Below are positions 1-6,759 of a stretch of 9,474 nt of DNA, one piece after another; the stretch's first letter is position 1; each line of letters starts with the position of its first letter. A program made the position numbers and the translations under genes. The notes under the pieces are model-generated. The model ran no database searches. It saw only the letters and a program-made list of their open reading frames with translations, and was not told the DNA's origin. Source of the stretch: an uncultured delta proteobacterium (GTDB lineage: Bacteria > RBG-13-61-14 > DRUE01); assembly GCA_903930515.1 (NCBI GenBank), contig CAIYYW010000144.1:1-9474 (forward strand), in the 5' to 3' direction.

Positions 1-1
1 G

Positions 2-1798
2 GGATGCCCGAGATATGTGGCGCGGCTGTTGGAAGAGGTGAAGGTCGGCCCCAGTCCGGAATGGATGCGGAAGCGCCTGGAGGCCTCGGGGGCGCGCGCG
101 ATAAATAATGTGGTGGATGTGACCAATTATGTGATGCTGGAGCTGGGACAGCCGCTCCACGCCTTTGATTTTGAACTGTTGCGCAAACAAAAAATCATTG
201 TCCGCCGCGCCCGCGATGGGGAAACCTTTGTCACCCTGGACGGGACCGAGCGGAAACTCTCTCCGGAATGTCTCCTGATCTGCGACGGAGCAGGCCCGGT
301 GGCGGTTGCCGGGATTATGGGCGGGGCCAATTCCGAGGTGAGGGACACTACCCGGAGCATCCTGATTGAGAGCGCGTTTTTCGACCCGAAGCTGATCCGG
401 AAAGGGGCGCGATTTTTGGGCATGGCCACCGAGGCGAGCATCAGGTTTGAGCATCGGGTGGACCCGCTCGCCACCGACCGGGCGGCTGACCGGGCCGCGC
501 AATTGATGCAGGAACTGGCCTTTGCCAAAGTCCTGAAAGGCCGGATTGACGCGCGCGAAAAACTGCTCCTGCCTTCCCCGATCCCGTTCCGGATCAACCA
601 AGTTGGCCGTCATCTCGGCTTCCCGGTAGAGACCGGGCAGATGGTGAAATATTTTGAGGGCCTGGAATTCCAGGTTGAAAAAAAATCAAATGATGAACTT
701 TCCATCACCCCCCCGGGGTTCCGGCCCGACCTGGAAAAAGAGATTGACCTGGTTGAAGAAATCGCCCGGCTTTACGGTTTTGAAAAAATACCCTCCGAGC
801 TTCCCCCCTTCCGGATGCAGCCCCTTTTACGCTCGGCCAAGGAACAACTTCGGAAAAGACTCCGCAACCTCCTAAGCGACCTCGGCTTCTCCGAAATGAT
901 CTCCCTGAATTTCCAGAGCGAAAAGGATCCCGACCGGCTGAACCTGGCTCCGAACGATCCGAGAAGAGGCGCGGTCAGGATTATGAACCCGCTCGGGGAA
1001 AACTGGCGCTGTCTCAGGACCAGCCTGATCCCGGGACTGCTTTCAACCCTGGCCTTCAATTTATCCCGACAGCAGGAACTGGTCCGGATTTTTGAATGTA
1101 ACAAAACCTTCTTCCCGCCCGAACCGGGAGGGGATTTGCTCGCGGAAAAGGAAATCGTCGCCGGACTGATCGCCTCCCGCGATCCCAAAACGCTCTGGGA
1201 CCTGAAATGCCCGGGCACGGCCGGAGCAAAAGTGTCGGACGGAGGGTTCTACCAGGCCAGGCGCGCGGTAGAGGCGATCCTGGAGGAGTTGCGGTTTCCC
1301 GGAGCAAGAATTGAGCCTGCAGCCGATGTGCCCTACCTGCTGCCGGGGAAAACCGCCCGGATCATGATGGGAAAGGACCGGGCCGGGAATATCGGAGAGG
1401 TTGATCCGGCCGTGCTGAAGAGTTTTGAAATTGAAATCCCGGTCCTGGTCTTTGAACTGGAGTTCGATCTTCTGCTACAATATCAGAGGGAACTGGTTAA
1501 GGCGGAAATGCCTTCCCGCTTCCCGGCCTCTTACCGCGACATTTCTTTTTTAGTGGAGGAAGCGGTGAGTCATCAGGAGGTGAAGATTTTGATCAAGGGC
1601 CTGAAGAGCGAACTGATTTCCGGGGTTGAGTTGTTTGATATTTATCGCGGAGAAAAATTGACCGCGGGCAAAAAGAGTATGGCCTATCGGATCTGGTATC
1701 AGAGCCGGGAGCGGACTTTAACCGACGACGAGGTGAACGCGCTTCACGCAAAAGTGACGATGAAGCTCAAGGAAAAACTAGGGGCCGAGATTCGGTAA
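2..1798 (+). CDS. pheT: Phenylalanyl-tRNA synthetase beta subunit, 5'-truncated by window edge
   Basis: Beta chain of the cytoplasmic alpha2beta2 enzyme that charges tRNA-Phe. The frame is open from base 2, so the gene enters from outside. About 598 residues are visible against roughly 800 in the family, so the N-terminal tRNA-binding/EMAP-like part is missing. A GTG at 17 is not the real start, because homologous sequence (CPRYVA) continues upstream of it. Visible residues 35-56 hold the family motif around [20 protein letters not shown] (B3/B4 region). [19 protein letters not shown] starts near residue 241 (B5 domain and entry to the catalytic-like core). The last ~98 residues form the anticodon-binding FDX-ACB domain, with [20 protein letters not shown] and RTLTDDEVN. 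No frameshift is seen. ihfA follows after 18 bases, as in the pheST-ihfA order of E. coli and many deltaproteobacteria; pheS would be expected just upstream. Confidence 0.97.
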   Translation, partial: GCPRYVARLLEEVKVGPSPEWMRKRLEASGARAINNVVDVTNYVMLELGQPLHAFDFELLRKQKIIVRRARDGETFVTLDGTERKLSPECLLICDGAGPVAVAGIMGGANSEVRDTTRSILIESAFFDPKLIRKGARFLGMATEASIRFEHRVDPLATDRAADRAAQLMQELAFAKVLKGRIDAREKLLLPSPIPFRINQVGRHLGFPVETGQMVKYFEGLEFQVEKKSNDELSITPPGFRPDLEKEIDLVEEIARLYGFEKIPSELPPFRMQPLLRSAKEQLRKRLRNLLSDLGFSEMISLNFQSEKDPDRLNLAPNDPRRGAVRIMNPLGENWRCLRTSLIPGLLSTLAFNLSRQQELVRIFECNKTFFPPEPGGDLLAEKEIVAGLIASRDPKTLWDLKCPGTAGAKVSDGGFYQARRAVEAILEELRFPGARIEPAADVPYLLPGKTARIMMGKDRAGNIGEVDPAVLKSFEIEIPVLVFELEFDLLLQYQRELVKAEMPSRFPASYRDISFLVEEAVSHQEVKILIKGLKSELISGVELFDIYRGEKLTAGKKSMAYRIWYQSRERTLTDDEVNALHAKVTMKLKEKLGAEIR

Positions 1799-1816
1799 GC
1801 AAAAGGGGGAGGAGCA

Positions 1817-2101
1817 ATGACCAAGGCGGAAATTATTGAGCGGGTTTACCAGACGCTCGGAGGCTCAAAGCAGGAATGCGCCCATTATGTGGAACTCACC
1901 TTTGACCTGATCAAGCAAGGGCTGGCCGGCGGGGAAAATGTCAAAATCAGCGGGTTCGGTAAATTCAACCTCCGGATTAAAAAAACCCGGCCCGGCCGGA
2001 ACCCGCGCACCAAGCAGGAGATTATGATCAGCCCCCGCCGGGTGGTCACCTTCAAGGCCAGCCATGTGCTCCGCGACCGCGTGAACCAGGCCGGGGCATA
2101 A
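1817..2101 (+). CDS. ihfA: Integration host factor alpha subunit
   Basis: DNA-bending HU/IHF-family protein of 94 residues, the usual length. Together with IHF beta it wraps and sharply bends specific sites. The N-terminal dimerisation helices (residues 2-38) are followed by SGFGKF (45-50) and the beta-arm motif RPGRNPRT (58-65), whose proline (P63) is the DNA-intercalating residue in the family. RRVVTF (74-79) then leads to a C-terminal helix. RPGRNP followed by RRVVTF fits IHF alpha better than HU. The ATG has a strong GGGGGAGGAG site 3 bases upstream. It lies 18 bases after pheT and is presumably cotranscribed with it. The TAA stop is in frame with the next gene. IHF alpha versus another HU-like paralogue is decided mainly by the pheT context. 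Confidence 0.93.
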   Translation: MTKAEIIERVYQTLGGSKQECAHYVELTFDLIKQGLAGGENVKISGFGKFNLRIKKTRPGRNPRTKQEIMISPRRVVTFKASHVLRDRVNQAGA

Positions 2102-2120
2102 ACTCGGACCGGGCCGGCCT
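2088..2120 (+). promoter_or_regulatory. Inverted repeat spanning the ihfA stop and the merR TTG start
   Basis: AGGCCGG (2088-2094) is perfectly complementary to CCGGCCT (2114-2120), leaving a 19-base loop that contains the ihfA TAA. In RNA the stem would cover the first base of the merR TTG codon and the bases before it. Ribosomes finishing ihfA would melt it, giving translational coupling. The pairing is seen directly. A regulatory role is inference, and a 7-base GC-rich match can arise by chance. Confidence 0.3.
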
Positions 2121-2506
2121 TGAAAAAAGAGCAACCGCATATTCCTAAAATACCCGACAAGAAATATTTCAAGATCGGAGAAGTCGCCAAACTATCCAAG
2201 CTCCCCGAATACACCCTGCGCTACTGGGAAACCGAGTTTGAGGCGCTCCGCCCCGAGAAATCCAAAAAAGGCCAGCGGGTATATCAGAAGAAAGACCTGG
2301 AAATGGTCTTCCTGATCAAGCGTCTGCTCTATCAACAAAAATTCACCATCGCAGGCGCCCGAAAAGAACTGGCGGCCTCATCCAAAAAAGCCGACTCCAA
2401 AAAGGAAGAACAACTCGGCTTCGGCTTTGAACAAAACCTGCTTAAGGACAAGCTCAAAAAAACCTTGAAGGAACTCAAGGAGATTGAGAAACAACTCAGG
2501 GGCTGA
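2120..2506 (+). CDS. MerR-family transcriptional regulator (short form, pheT-ihfA neighbour)
   Basis: DNA-binding protein of 128 residues. Residues 15-60 form the MerR winged helix: YFKIGEVAKLSKLPEYTLRYW (helix-turn-helix), then EFEALRP and GQRVYQKKDLE (wing). Residues 63-84 (FLIKRLLYQQKFTIAGARKEL) are the following helical pair. A lysine-rich segment and a probable short coiled coil (about 105-127) end the protein. No effector-binding domain or metal-binding cysteines are present, so the signal is unknown. The TTG start at 2120 is the only usable initiator between the in-frame ihfA stop (2099-2101) and the HTH. It has no good Shine-Dalgarno site, so translation may depend on ribosomes finishing ihfA. 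A gene of this type after ihfA is common in deltaproteobacterial genomes (family knowledge). Confidence 0.88.
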   Translation: MKKEQPHIPKIPDKKYFKIGEVAKLSKLPEYTLRYWETEFEALRPEKSKKGQRVYQKKDLEMVFLIKRLLYQQKFTIAGARKELAASSKKADSKKEEQLGFGFEQNLLKDKLKKTLKELKEIEKQLRG

Positions 2507-2537
2507 AGCTTTTTTGGCTCCCCGACCAAAAACCCAT

Positions 2538-3389
2538 TCAGGTCTTCGGGCGCTCTGGATACCTGCCGCTATTCATCAGGTTGCTGAGGTAATTTATGAC
2601 ATAGTTGAAAATCGGGCGGAAGTGGTGCTTGCAGATATACAGGAAATGCACATCCCGGGGAGTGATCACCAGAAATTTATTCTTCTGGATGGCGCGGATG
2701 ATCTGGCCGGCCACTTTTTCCGGAGAAATCGCGTGCCGGGAAAACCTTTTCTTGATCTCCTGCACATCCTCCCGACTCATATCCAGTCCCAGGATTTCAA
2801 CGGTATTTTTCAAAGGTGTTTCCACCGCGCCCGGGCAGACCACGGTCACGCCGATATGGTGCTGCTTAAGGTCAACCCGCAATACCTCGGACAATCTCAC
2901 CAGTCCCGCCTTGGAGGCGCTGTAGGCCGAGTGCCAGGGCAGCCCGATCAGACCGGCCAGCGAGGCGACATTGACCAGGTGTCCCTTTTTAGCCCGGATC
3001 ATTTCCGGGAGGAAACACTCAATGGCGTGGATCGGCCCCCAGAGATCAATATTGATGACCTTTTTCCAGTGCTCATGGGTCATATCCTCAACCAGCGCGA
3101 ACAAGGCGATTCCCGCGATATTCATCAGGATCTCCAGCGGCCCGTAACTTTTATGAATTTCATCCGCAAAGGACTTGATCGCAGCGTAATCGGCCACATC
3201 CAAAACCCGGGTCAAGCAAACCTCCCCGCCACTTTTCCTGACCATCGCCGCGGTCTCTTCCAGGCCCTTCCCGTTGAGGTCGGTCAAAAACAACCGGCAT
3301 CCCAGGTCAGCCATAACCAGGGCGGTTGACCGGCCGATCCCGCTCCCGGCGCCCGTGATGAAAACCTTGCTCCCTTTGGTTATTTCCAT
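2538..3389 (-). CDS. Short-chain dehydrogenase/reductase (classical SDR)
   Basis: Cytoplasmic NAD(P)-dependent oxidoreductase of 283 residues acting on an alcohol/ketone; the substrate is unknown. Rossmann glycine motif TGAGSGIG at 12-19. An acidic residue (D37) at the end of strand 2 favours NAD(H). D64 follows in VLDVAD and NIAG in 90-93. The catalytic set is N113, S143, Y156 and K160 (YSASK). The PG motif is at 186-187 (CPGAVETP). The C-terminal ~50 residues are longer than in minimal FabG-type enzymes and rich in aromatic and basic residues. The chosen ATG (3389) has GGAGG 6 bases upstream; a TTG 33 bases further out is in frame but has no supporting site and lies in the promoter. It is transcribed divergently from the FadR-like regulator and convergently with merR. 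A strong promoter upstream overlaps the regulator's promoter, so co-regulation is likely. Confidence 0.92.
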   Translation of the reverse strand: MEITKGSKVFITGAGSGIGRSTALVMADLGCRLFLTDLNGKGLEETAAMVRKSGGEVCLTRVLDVADYAAIKSFADEIHKSYGPLEILMNIAGIALFALVEDMTHEHWKKVINIDLWGPIHAIECFLPEMIRAKKGHLVNVASLAGLIGLPWHSAYSASKAGLVRLSEVLRVDLKQHHIGVTVVCPGAVETPLKNTVEILGLDMSREDVQEIKKRFSRHAISPEKVAGQIIRAIQKNKFLVITPRDVHFLYICKHHFRPIFNYVINYLSNLMNSGRYPERPKT

Positions 3390-3415
3390 GCCTGCCTCCG
3401 GTTTAAAAAAAGTTC

Positions 3416-3444
3416 TTGACAAAGGTTAAACCATTCATTAGAAT
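3416..3444 (+). promoter_or_regulatory. Sigma-70 promoter for the GntR/FadR-like regulator and downstream genes
   Basis: TTGACA (3416-3421), a 17-base spacer (3422-3438) and TAGAAT (3439-3444, 5 of 6 to consensus). The predicted start is near 3451, giving a leader of about 72 bases to the ATG at 3524. Its -10 box lies 2 bases from the -10 box of the opposing promoter, so two polymerases cannot be bound at once. It may drive the whole downstream gene series, since no clear internal promoter was found. Confidence 0.75.
3423..3433. promoter_or_regulatory. Candidate FadR/GntR-type operator inside the promoter spacer
   Basis: AGGTTAAACCA has the form GGT-N3-ACC and matches the symmetric E. coli FadR core TGGT-N3-ACCA at 7 of 8 defined positions. 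It lies entirely in the spacer of the plus-strand promoter and at about +12 of the minus-strand promoter, so a bound regulator could block both. The adjacent gene encodes a FadR-like GntR protein, which makes autoregulation plausible. The match is seen; binding is inferred. Confidence 0.5.
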
Positions 3445-3458
3445 TGATTATATCAATT
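3442..3458. promoter_or_regulatory. 17-base palindrome over the paired -10 boxes
   Basis: AATTGAT (3442-3448), spacer TAT, ATCAATT (3452-3458): perfect 7-base arms. It covers the 3' half of the plus-strand -10 box and all of the minus-strand -10 box. It could be a second operator, for the same regulator or another one. Part of the symmetry comes from AT-rich promoter sequence, so confidence is limited. Confidence 0.4.
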
Positions 3459-3475
3459 TAAGGAAAAGATGTCAA
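3447..3475 (-). promoter_or_regulatory. Consensus sigma-70 promoter for the SDR gene
   Basis: Read on the minus strand, TTGACA (plus positions 3475-3470) is followed by a 17-base spacer (3469-3453) and TATAAT (3452-3447). Both hexamers match the consensus perfectly, with ideal spacing. The predicted start is near 3440, about 50 bases before the SDR ATG. The downstream DNA includes the FadR-like site at 3423-3433. Confidence 0.8.
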
Positions 3476-3491
3476 GCGCGGAACCCCGCGC
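3476..3491 (+). promoter_or_regulatory. GC-rich stem-loop in the leader of the regulator gene
   Basis: GCGCGG (3476-3481), loop AACC, CCGCGC (3486-3491) form a perfect 6-base stem with a 4-base loop, about 25 bases into the predicted transcript. It sits just upstream of two successive Shine-Dalgarno sites. No U-run follows, so it is not an intrinsic terminator. It could stabilise the 5' end or affect initiation. Confidence 0.35.
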
Positions 3492-3507
3492 GGCGGGAAG
3501 GAGATTG

Positions 3508-3531
3508 ATGATGGAGGCCGACCATGGCTAA
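3508..3531 (+). other. Possible 7-codon leader ORF overlapping the regulator start
   Basis: ATG-ATG-GAG-GCC-GAC-CAT-GGC-TAA (peptide MMEADHG) has its own AAGGAG (3498-3503) 4 bases upstream. It ends at 3531, overlapping the regulator's start codon at 3524 in another frame. If translated, it would couple initiation of the regulator to the mini-ORF. So short a reading frame has no statistical weight alone; the Shine-Dalgarno site is the only support. Confidence 0.2.
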
Positions 3532-4312
3532 CCTGCAAAAACACCAGCGGGTGGTGAACACCCTGGTCAACCAGATTTTTCTGGGCAAGCTGAAACCGGA
3601 GGCCAAGCTCCCGACCGAGAAGCAGCTTTCGGAGCGGATGAAGGTTGACCGGACCTCTCTCCGGCTAGGGCTGAAGCAGCTTGAGTCCATGAGGGTGCTC
3701 ACGATCCGGCAGGGGGACGGGATCTATGTCAAGGATTACATCAAGAATGCGGGCCTGGATTTCCTGGGACTGCTGATGCAGCAGGAGGACGCGGGCAAAT
3801 ACCTGATTGAGGATGTGTATATCATGGACGAGATCTGGGAGTTCTGGATCATGTTTTTCCCGCTCGTGCTCCGGATGGCGATCGAGCGCGGCTCTACCCG
3901 CGACATCAAGTCCCTGGCCGACCTGATCACATTGCAGGAACAGCGCCTCGCAGACCGCAAGCGGGTGGTGGAGATCGGGATCCTCATCCAGGACCGGGTC
4001 GCGGAGATCGTGAACAACACCATCGTGCTCCTGCTTTTCAACTCCTGCCGGCCGCTCCGGAAACGGATCCTGGAAATCCAGGTCCACTCGATGGACAGGA
4101 ACGGTTTGAAAGGTTTGATCGAGACCGAGAAATATATATTGAATGCGGCGATCAACGGCACGGACGCCGAGATCGCCCAGGGCCTGGAACAGGTGCGGCA
4201 AAACTACGAGTCCTACCGCAGGAAAATGCGGGAAACCATGAGCGGGCCGCTCCGGCAGGGCAGTGTTTCAAAAAACCGGCTGAGCCAGAGGCGGAAAAAA
4301 GATGCGGCTTGA
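3524..4312 (+). CDS. GntR-family regulator, FadR-like
   Basis: DNA-binding regulator of 262 residues. Residues 5-72 form the GntR winged helix: VVNTLVNQIFLGKLKPEAKLP, TEKQLSERMKVDRTSLRLGL (HTH) and LTIRQGDGIYV (wing). The linker NAGLDFLGLL and the all-helical remainder (80-240) resemble the acyl-CoA-binding C-terminal domain of E. coli FadR. The conserved Asp/His metal set of ordinary FCD domains is not evident (one histidine, H188). Family knowledge thus suggests a fatty-acyl-CoA or similar CoA-thioester effector; this is inference. The C-terminal 25 residues are basic and probably disordered. The ATG has GGAGG (3513-3517) 6 bases upstream. It diverges from the SDR gene, with overlapping promoters and FadR-like symmetry, as expected for an autoregulated local regulator. 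Its stop region is followed within 22 bases by the next gene. Confidence 0.87.
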   Translation: MANLQKHQRVVNTLVNQIFLGKLKPEAKLPTEKQLSERMKVDRTSLRLGLKQLESMRVLTIRQGDGIYVKDYIKNAGLDFLGLLMQQEDAGKYLIEDVYIMDEIWEFWIMFFPLVLRMAIERGSTRDIKSLADLITLQEQRLADRKRVVEIGILIQDRVAEIVNNTIVLLLFNSCRPLRKRILEIQVHSMDRNGLKGLIETEKYILNAAINGTDAEIAQGLEQVRQNYESYRRKMRETMSGPLRQGSVSKNRLSQRRKKDAA

Positions 4313-4334
4313 TCGCGCATCCGGGAGGGCGGCT

Positions 4335-4991
4335 ATGAGGGTTTGGAAAAATCTGGGATTGATGGTTCTGGTCATGCTGGTTTTCGCCCGGGCCTGGGCC
4401 GCGGACCAGAGCGGCAAAGCCCTGACCGGCACCGTGCTCGACCGCCTCACCCCCGAACAGCGGAAAAAGCTTCTGGCCGGCGAGGAAGTTTACCAGCCGC
4501 CTCTGAAGGTCGAGTCCCAAGCAGGCGGTCAACCAAATTTAACTGCGGCGGCCATGATCATTATCGCCGCCCCGGTCGAGCAGTGTTTCAAAATGTTCTG
4601 CGATTTTGACCGGCAATACCTCTATTTCCCGGCGATTACCAACAGCAAGGCGCTCAACCGCTCTGAAAACCGCGTGGTGATTTACAAAGAACTCGACTAC
4701 CGGGTGGCGGTCTTCAGATACACCCATATCCTGACCATAGACCCCGCGCGGCGCCGGGTGGATTTTGTCACCGACCCGACCGGGGTCAATGACATAAAGT
4801 TTTCCCAGGGATTTTTTCAGTTTGAAAAAATAGATGATACCAGGGCCCTGTTCACCTATGGGCTGGTCAAACTCGACCCGGGAATAAAAATCCCCGAGTT
4901 CATCCAGGAATATATGACCTCGCGCGACCTGCCCAAAATGGCGATCAATCTCAAAAAATATATAGAATCCGGAGGGAAATGGAAAAAGTAA
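4335..4991 (+). CDS. Exported START/SRPBCC-fold (polyketide cyclase-like) protein
   Basis: Periplasmic or secreted protein of 218 residues, 196 after processing. The signal peptide has MRVWKN, a hydrophobic core LGLMVLVMLVF and the cleavage site AWA|AD after residue 22. A linker is followed by a helix-grip-type domain (about 65-212). It begins TAAAMIIIAAPVEQCFKMFCDFDRQYLYFPAI, continues with alternating strands including GFFQFEKIDDTRALFTYGL, and ends in the long C-terminal helix SRDLPKMAINLKKYIES. Such folds bind hydrophobic ligands such as lipids, sterols or polyketides in a central cavity; the ligand here is unknown. The chosen ATG has GGGAGGG 5 bases upstream. An in-frame ATG at 4302 overlaps the end of the regulator but would put 11 charged residues before the signal peptide. 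The esterase next to it is also exported, suggesting a shared periplasmic task. Confidence 0.78.
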   Translation: MRVWKNLGLMVLVMLVFARAWAADQSGKALTGTVLDRLTPEQRKKLLAGEEVYQPPLKVESQAGGQPNLTAAAMIIIAAPVEQCFKMFCDFDRQYLYFPAITNSKALNRSENRVVIYKELDYRVAVFRYTHILTIDPARRRVDFVTDPTGVNDIKFSQGFFQFEKIDDTRALFTYGLVKLDPGIKIPEFIQEYMTSRDLPKMAINLKKYIESGGKWKK

Positions 4992-5048
4992 ACGCCCGGA
5001 TTTTAAGTCCGCGGAACTTGTTCAGCGATCTTAAGGAGGAGGGAGAGA

Positions 5049-6758
5049 ATGGTTAAGGGGAAAACATTTTTTATCTTGGCGAGCCTGTTAATAATTTCCA
5101 TCGCGCAAACCGCCCGGGCCCAGGATTCATGCTCCGAGCCGGCGCCAACCGGTTCCGGCCTGGTCCGCGGAACGAGCGAAAGCGAAACCGCGACCTGCGT
5201 CTGGCGCGGGATCCCTTATGCCGCGGCGCCGGTGGGAGAGTTACGGTGGAAGGCTCCGCAGCCCGCCCCGCAATGGTCCGGGGTGAGAGATACGGTTGTC
5301 TTCGGGAACCGCTGCATGCAGAAAGGCCTTTTGCCCGGAAGCCAGGGGCCTCGGGCGATCTCGGAGGACTGTTTATTTCTCAATATCTGGCGGCCCCGGG
5401 AAAAGAGCGGCAAATTACCCGTGATGGTGTGGGTCCATGGCGGCGGTTATATTACCGGCGGAGGCGATGAGCAAGTGTATTGGGGAGACCGGCTGGCGGA
5501 GAAGGGCGGCCTGGTGGTGGTAAGCATAAACTATCGTTTGAATATTTTCGGGTTTATGGCCGGCCCGGCCCTGCGGGACGAAGACCCTCATCATTCCACC
5601 GGCGGATACGGGACCCTGGACCAGGTTTTTGCCCTGAGATGGGTGCGGGACAACATCGCCAACTTCGGGGGAGACCCCGGGAAGGTGACCATTTTCGGAG
5701 AGTCCGCGGGCGGCTGGTCCATATGCACGCTCCTGGCCACGCCCCTGGCAAAAGGGCTGTTCAACCGCGTTATTATGGAAAGCGGCGCCTGCGAGGCGAG
5801 CCGCGATCCGGATGCGGCATATGAGATCGCCAAAAAATCCTTCTCGGCCCTGAATTGTGATTTCAACGACCTCGCGTGTATGCGCAAAATGCCCGCGACA
5901 ACGGTCCTCGCCAAAGGCTCGGGGGCGTTGCTCGGGGGCTTTGATTATGTGCCGGTTCAGGACGGCTATGTTTTGAAGGCAACGCCTTTGGAAATGATCA
6001 AATCCGGCGACTTCAACCGGGCTTCGGTGATGGCCGGGACCAATTTGGACGAGTTCGCCGGAGCGACCAAGCTGGTCCCGAAATATTATTACACCCTGCC
6101 GCAGGACTATGAGCGGAAACTGGGCAAGGCTTTCGAAACCACCCCGGAGCAAGCGGCAAAACTGGTCCTGCTTTACCCGCTTGCTGAATTTAACAACCGG
6201 CCGGTGCTGGCTTACGGCCGGATGTTTGCCGCGGACGCGGCCTTGCTTTGCCCCACCTACCGGGCCGTCACCAGTCTGGCGGGGCAGAACGGGACCGCCT
6301 ACCTCTACCGTTTTGATTATGACGATCTGACATACAGCAAGGCCATCGGCGTGTTCCACTGCGCGGAGATCCCGTTCGTTTTCAACAACCTGGACCGCGG
6401 TTCCTTGAAGATGCTCTACCCAAATAAAAACCTGGACCAGGCGCGCGCGCTCTCCCAAGTCATTCAGGGGTACTGGATCAACTTCGCGAAAACCGGAGAC
6501 CCCAACGGACCCGGTCTGCCGGCCTGGGCGGTTTTCCAAGCCCAAAACCAGACCGTACAGGTCCTGGATACCCAAGTCAGGAGCGAGCCCGTCTCCTTTT
6601 CCGGGCGATGCGAATTCTGGGAGACCTACCCAACGGCGTACCTGGAACTAATGAATGGGCTGGTGGATTCCCTTCCGGGTTCCGGACTTGCCCGGCCTTC
6701 AGGGTTGCGGCAGGAGCGGAAGCCTGGAAAAGAAACCTGCAAGAGCAAGGGGGATTGA
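5049..6758 (+). CDS. Exported type-B carboxylesterase
   Basis: Alpha/beta-hydrolase of the carboxylesterase/cholinesterase family (569 residues, typical length) that hydrolyses carboxylic esters. The Sec signal peptide MVKGKTFFILASLLIISIAQ ends at ARA|QD after residue 24. Family marks in order are the oxyanion-hole loop HGGGY (130-134), EDCLFLN (106-112, signature 2) and GESAG with nucleophile S219. E335 lies in GTNLDEF and H437 in GVFHCAEIPFVF, completing the catalytic triad. Cysteines 89/108 and 270/277 sit where cholinesterase-type disulfides occur, fitting a periplasmic or extracellular location. About 30 residues at the C-terminus (540-569) are Pro/Gly/Lys-rich and look disordered. The start has an AAGGAGGAGGGAGAGA site. 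The substrate cannot be assigned; para-nitrobenzyl-esterase-like activity is the usual annotation. Confidence 0.93.
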   Translation: MVKGKTFFILASLLIISIAQTARAQDSCSEPAPTGSGLVRGTSESETATCVWRGIPYAAAPVGELRWKAPQPAPQWSGVRDTVVFGNRCMQKGLLPGSQGPRAISEDCLFLNIWRPREKSGKLPVMVWVHGGGYITGGGDEQVYWGDRLAEKGGLVVVSINYRLNIFGFMAGPALRDEDPHHSTGGYGTLDQVFALRWVRDNIANFGGDPGKVTIFGESAGGWSICTLLATPLAKGLFNRVIMESGACEASRDPDAAYEIAKKSFSALNCDFNDLACMRKMPATTVLAKGSGALLGGFDYVPVQDGYVLKATPLEMIKSGDFNRASVMAGTNLDEFAGATKLVPKYYYTLPQDYERKLGKAFETTPEQAAKLVLLYPLAEFNNRPVLAYGRMFAADAALLCPTYRAVTSLAGQNGTAYLYRFDYDDLTYSKAIGVFHCAEIPFVFNNLDRGSLKMLYPNKNLDQARALSQVIQGYWINFAKTGDPNGPGLPAWAVFQAQNQTVQVLDTQVRSEPVSFSGRCEFWETYPTAYLELMNGLVDSLPGSGLARPSGLRQERKPGKETCKSKGD

Positions 6759-6759
6759 A

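Noticed and set aside
2511-2532. Inverted repeat TTTTTGG/CCAAAAA between merR and the SDR gene as a bidirectional terminator
   Set aside because: On both strands the T-run is 5' and the A-run 3' of the loop, the wrong order for an intrinsic terminator. Only two G-C pairs support the stem.
2484-3329. 281-codon plus-strand open frame across the SDR gene
   Set aside because: Antisense shadow. The minus-strand frame has full SDR motifs and a good ribosome-binding site, while this frame has neither and overlaps merR.
3390-3422. TTG start giving an 11-residue N-terminal extension of the SDR protein
   Set aside because: It lies at the promoter/leader without a ribosome-binding site. The ATG at 3389 has GGAGG at good spacing and places the glycine motif at the usual position.
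2507-3523. A tRNA gene or attachment site at the housekeeping/accessory boundary
   Set aside because: No cloverleaf-like sequence, integrase gene or direct-repeat pair was found around the junction.
3549-3565. GGGTG/CACCC inverted repeat early in the regulator gene as an operator
   Set aside because: It lies within codons of the N-terminal helix, does not match the GGT-N3-ACC spacing, and is explained by coding sequence.
4302-4334. ATG at 4302 as the start of the START-fold protein
   Set aside because: It would put a charged stretch before the signal peptide. The ATG at 4335 has a better ribosome-binding site and gives a normal signal sequence.
5415-6575. 386-codon minus-strand open frame inside the carboxylesterase gene
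   Set aside because: High-GC antisense frame with no family motif or start signal; the sense strand encodes a complete esterase with its triad.
6655-6759. Upstream in-frame start extending the nitroreductase by 35 residues
   Set aside because: It lies inside the esterase coding region, and the peptide is an out-of-frame reading. The ATG at 6760 has AAGGGGGA and is directly coupled to the esterase stop.
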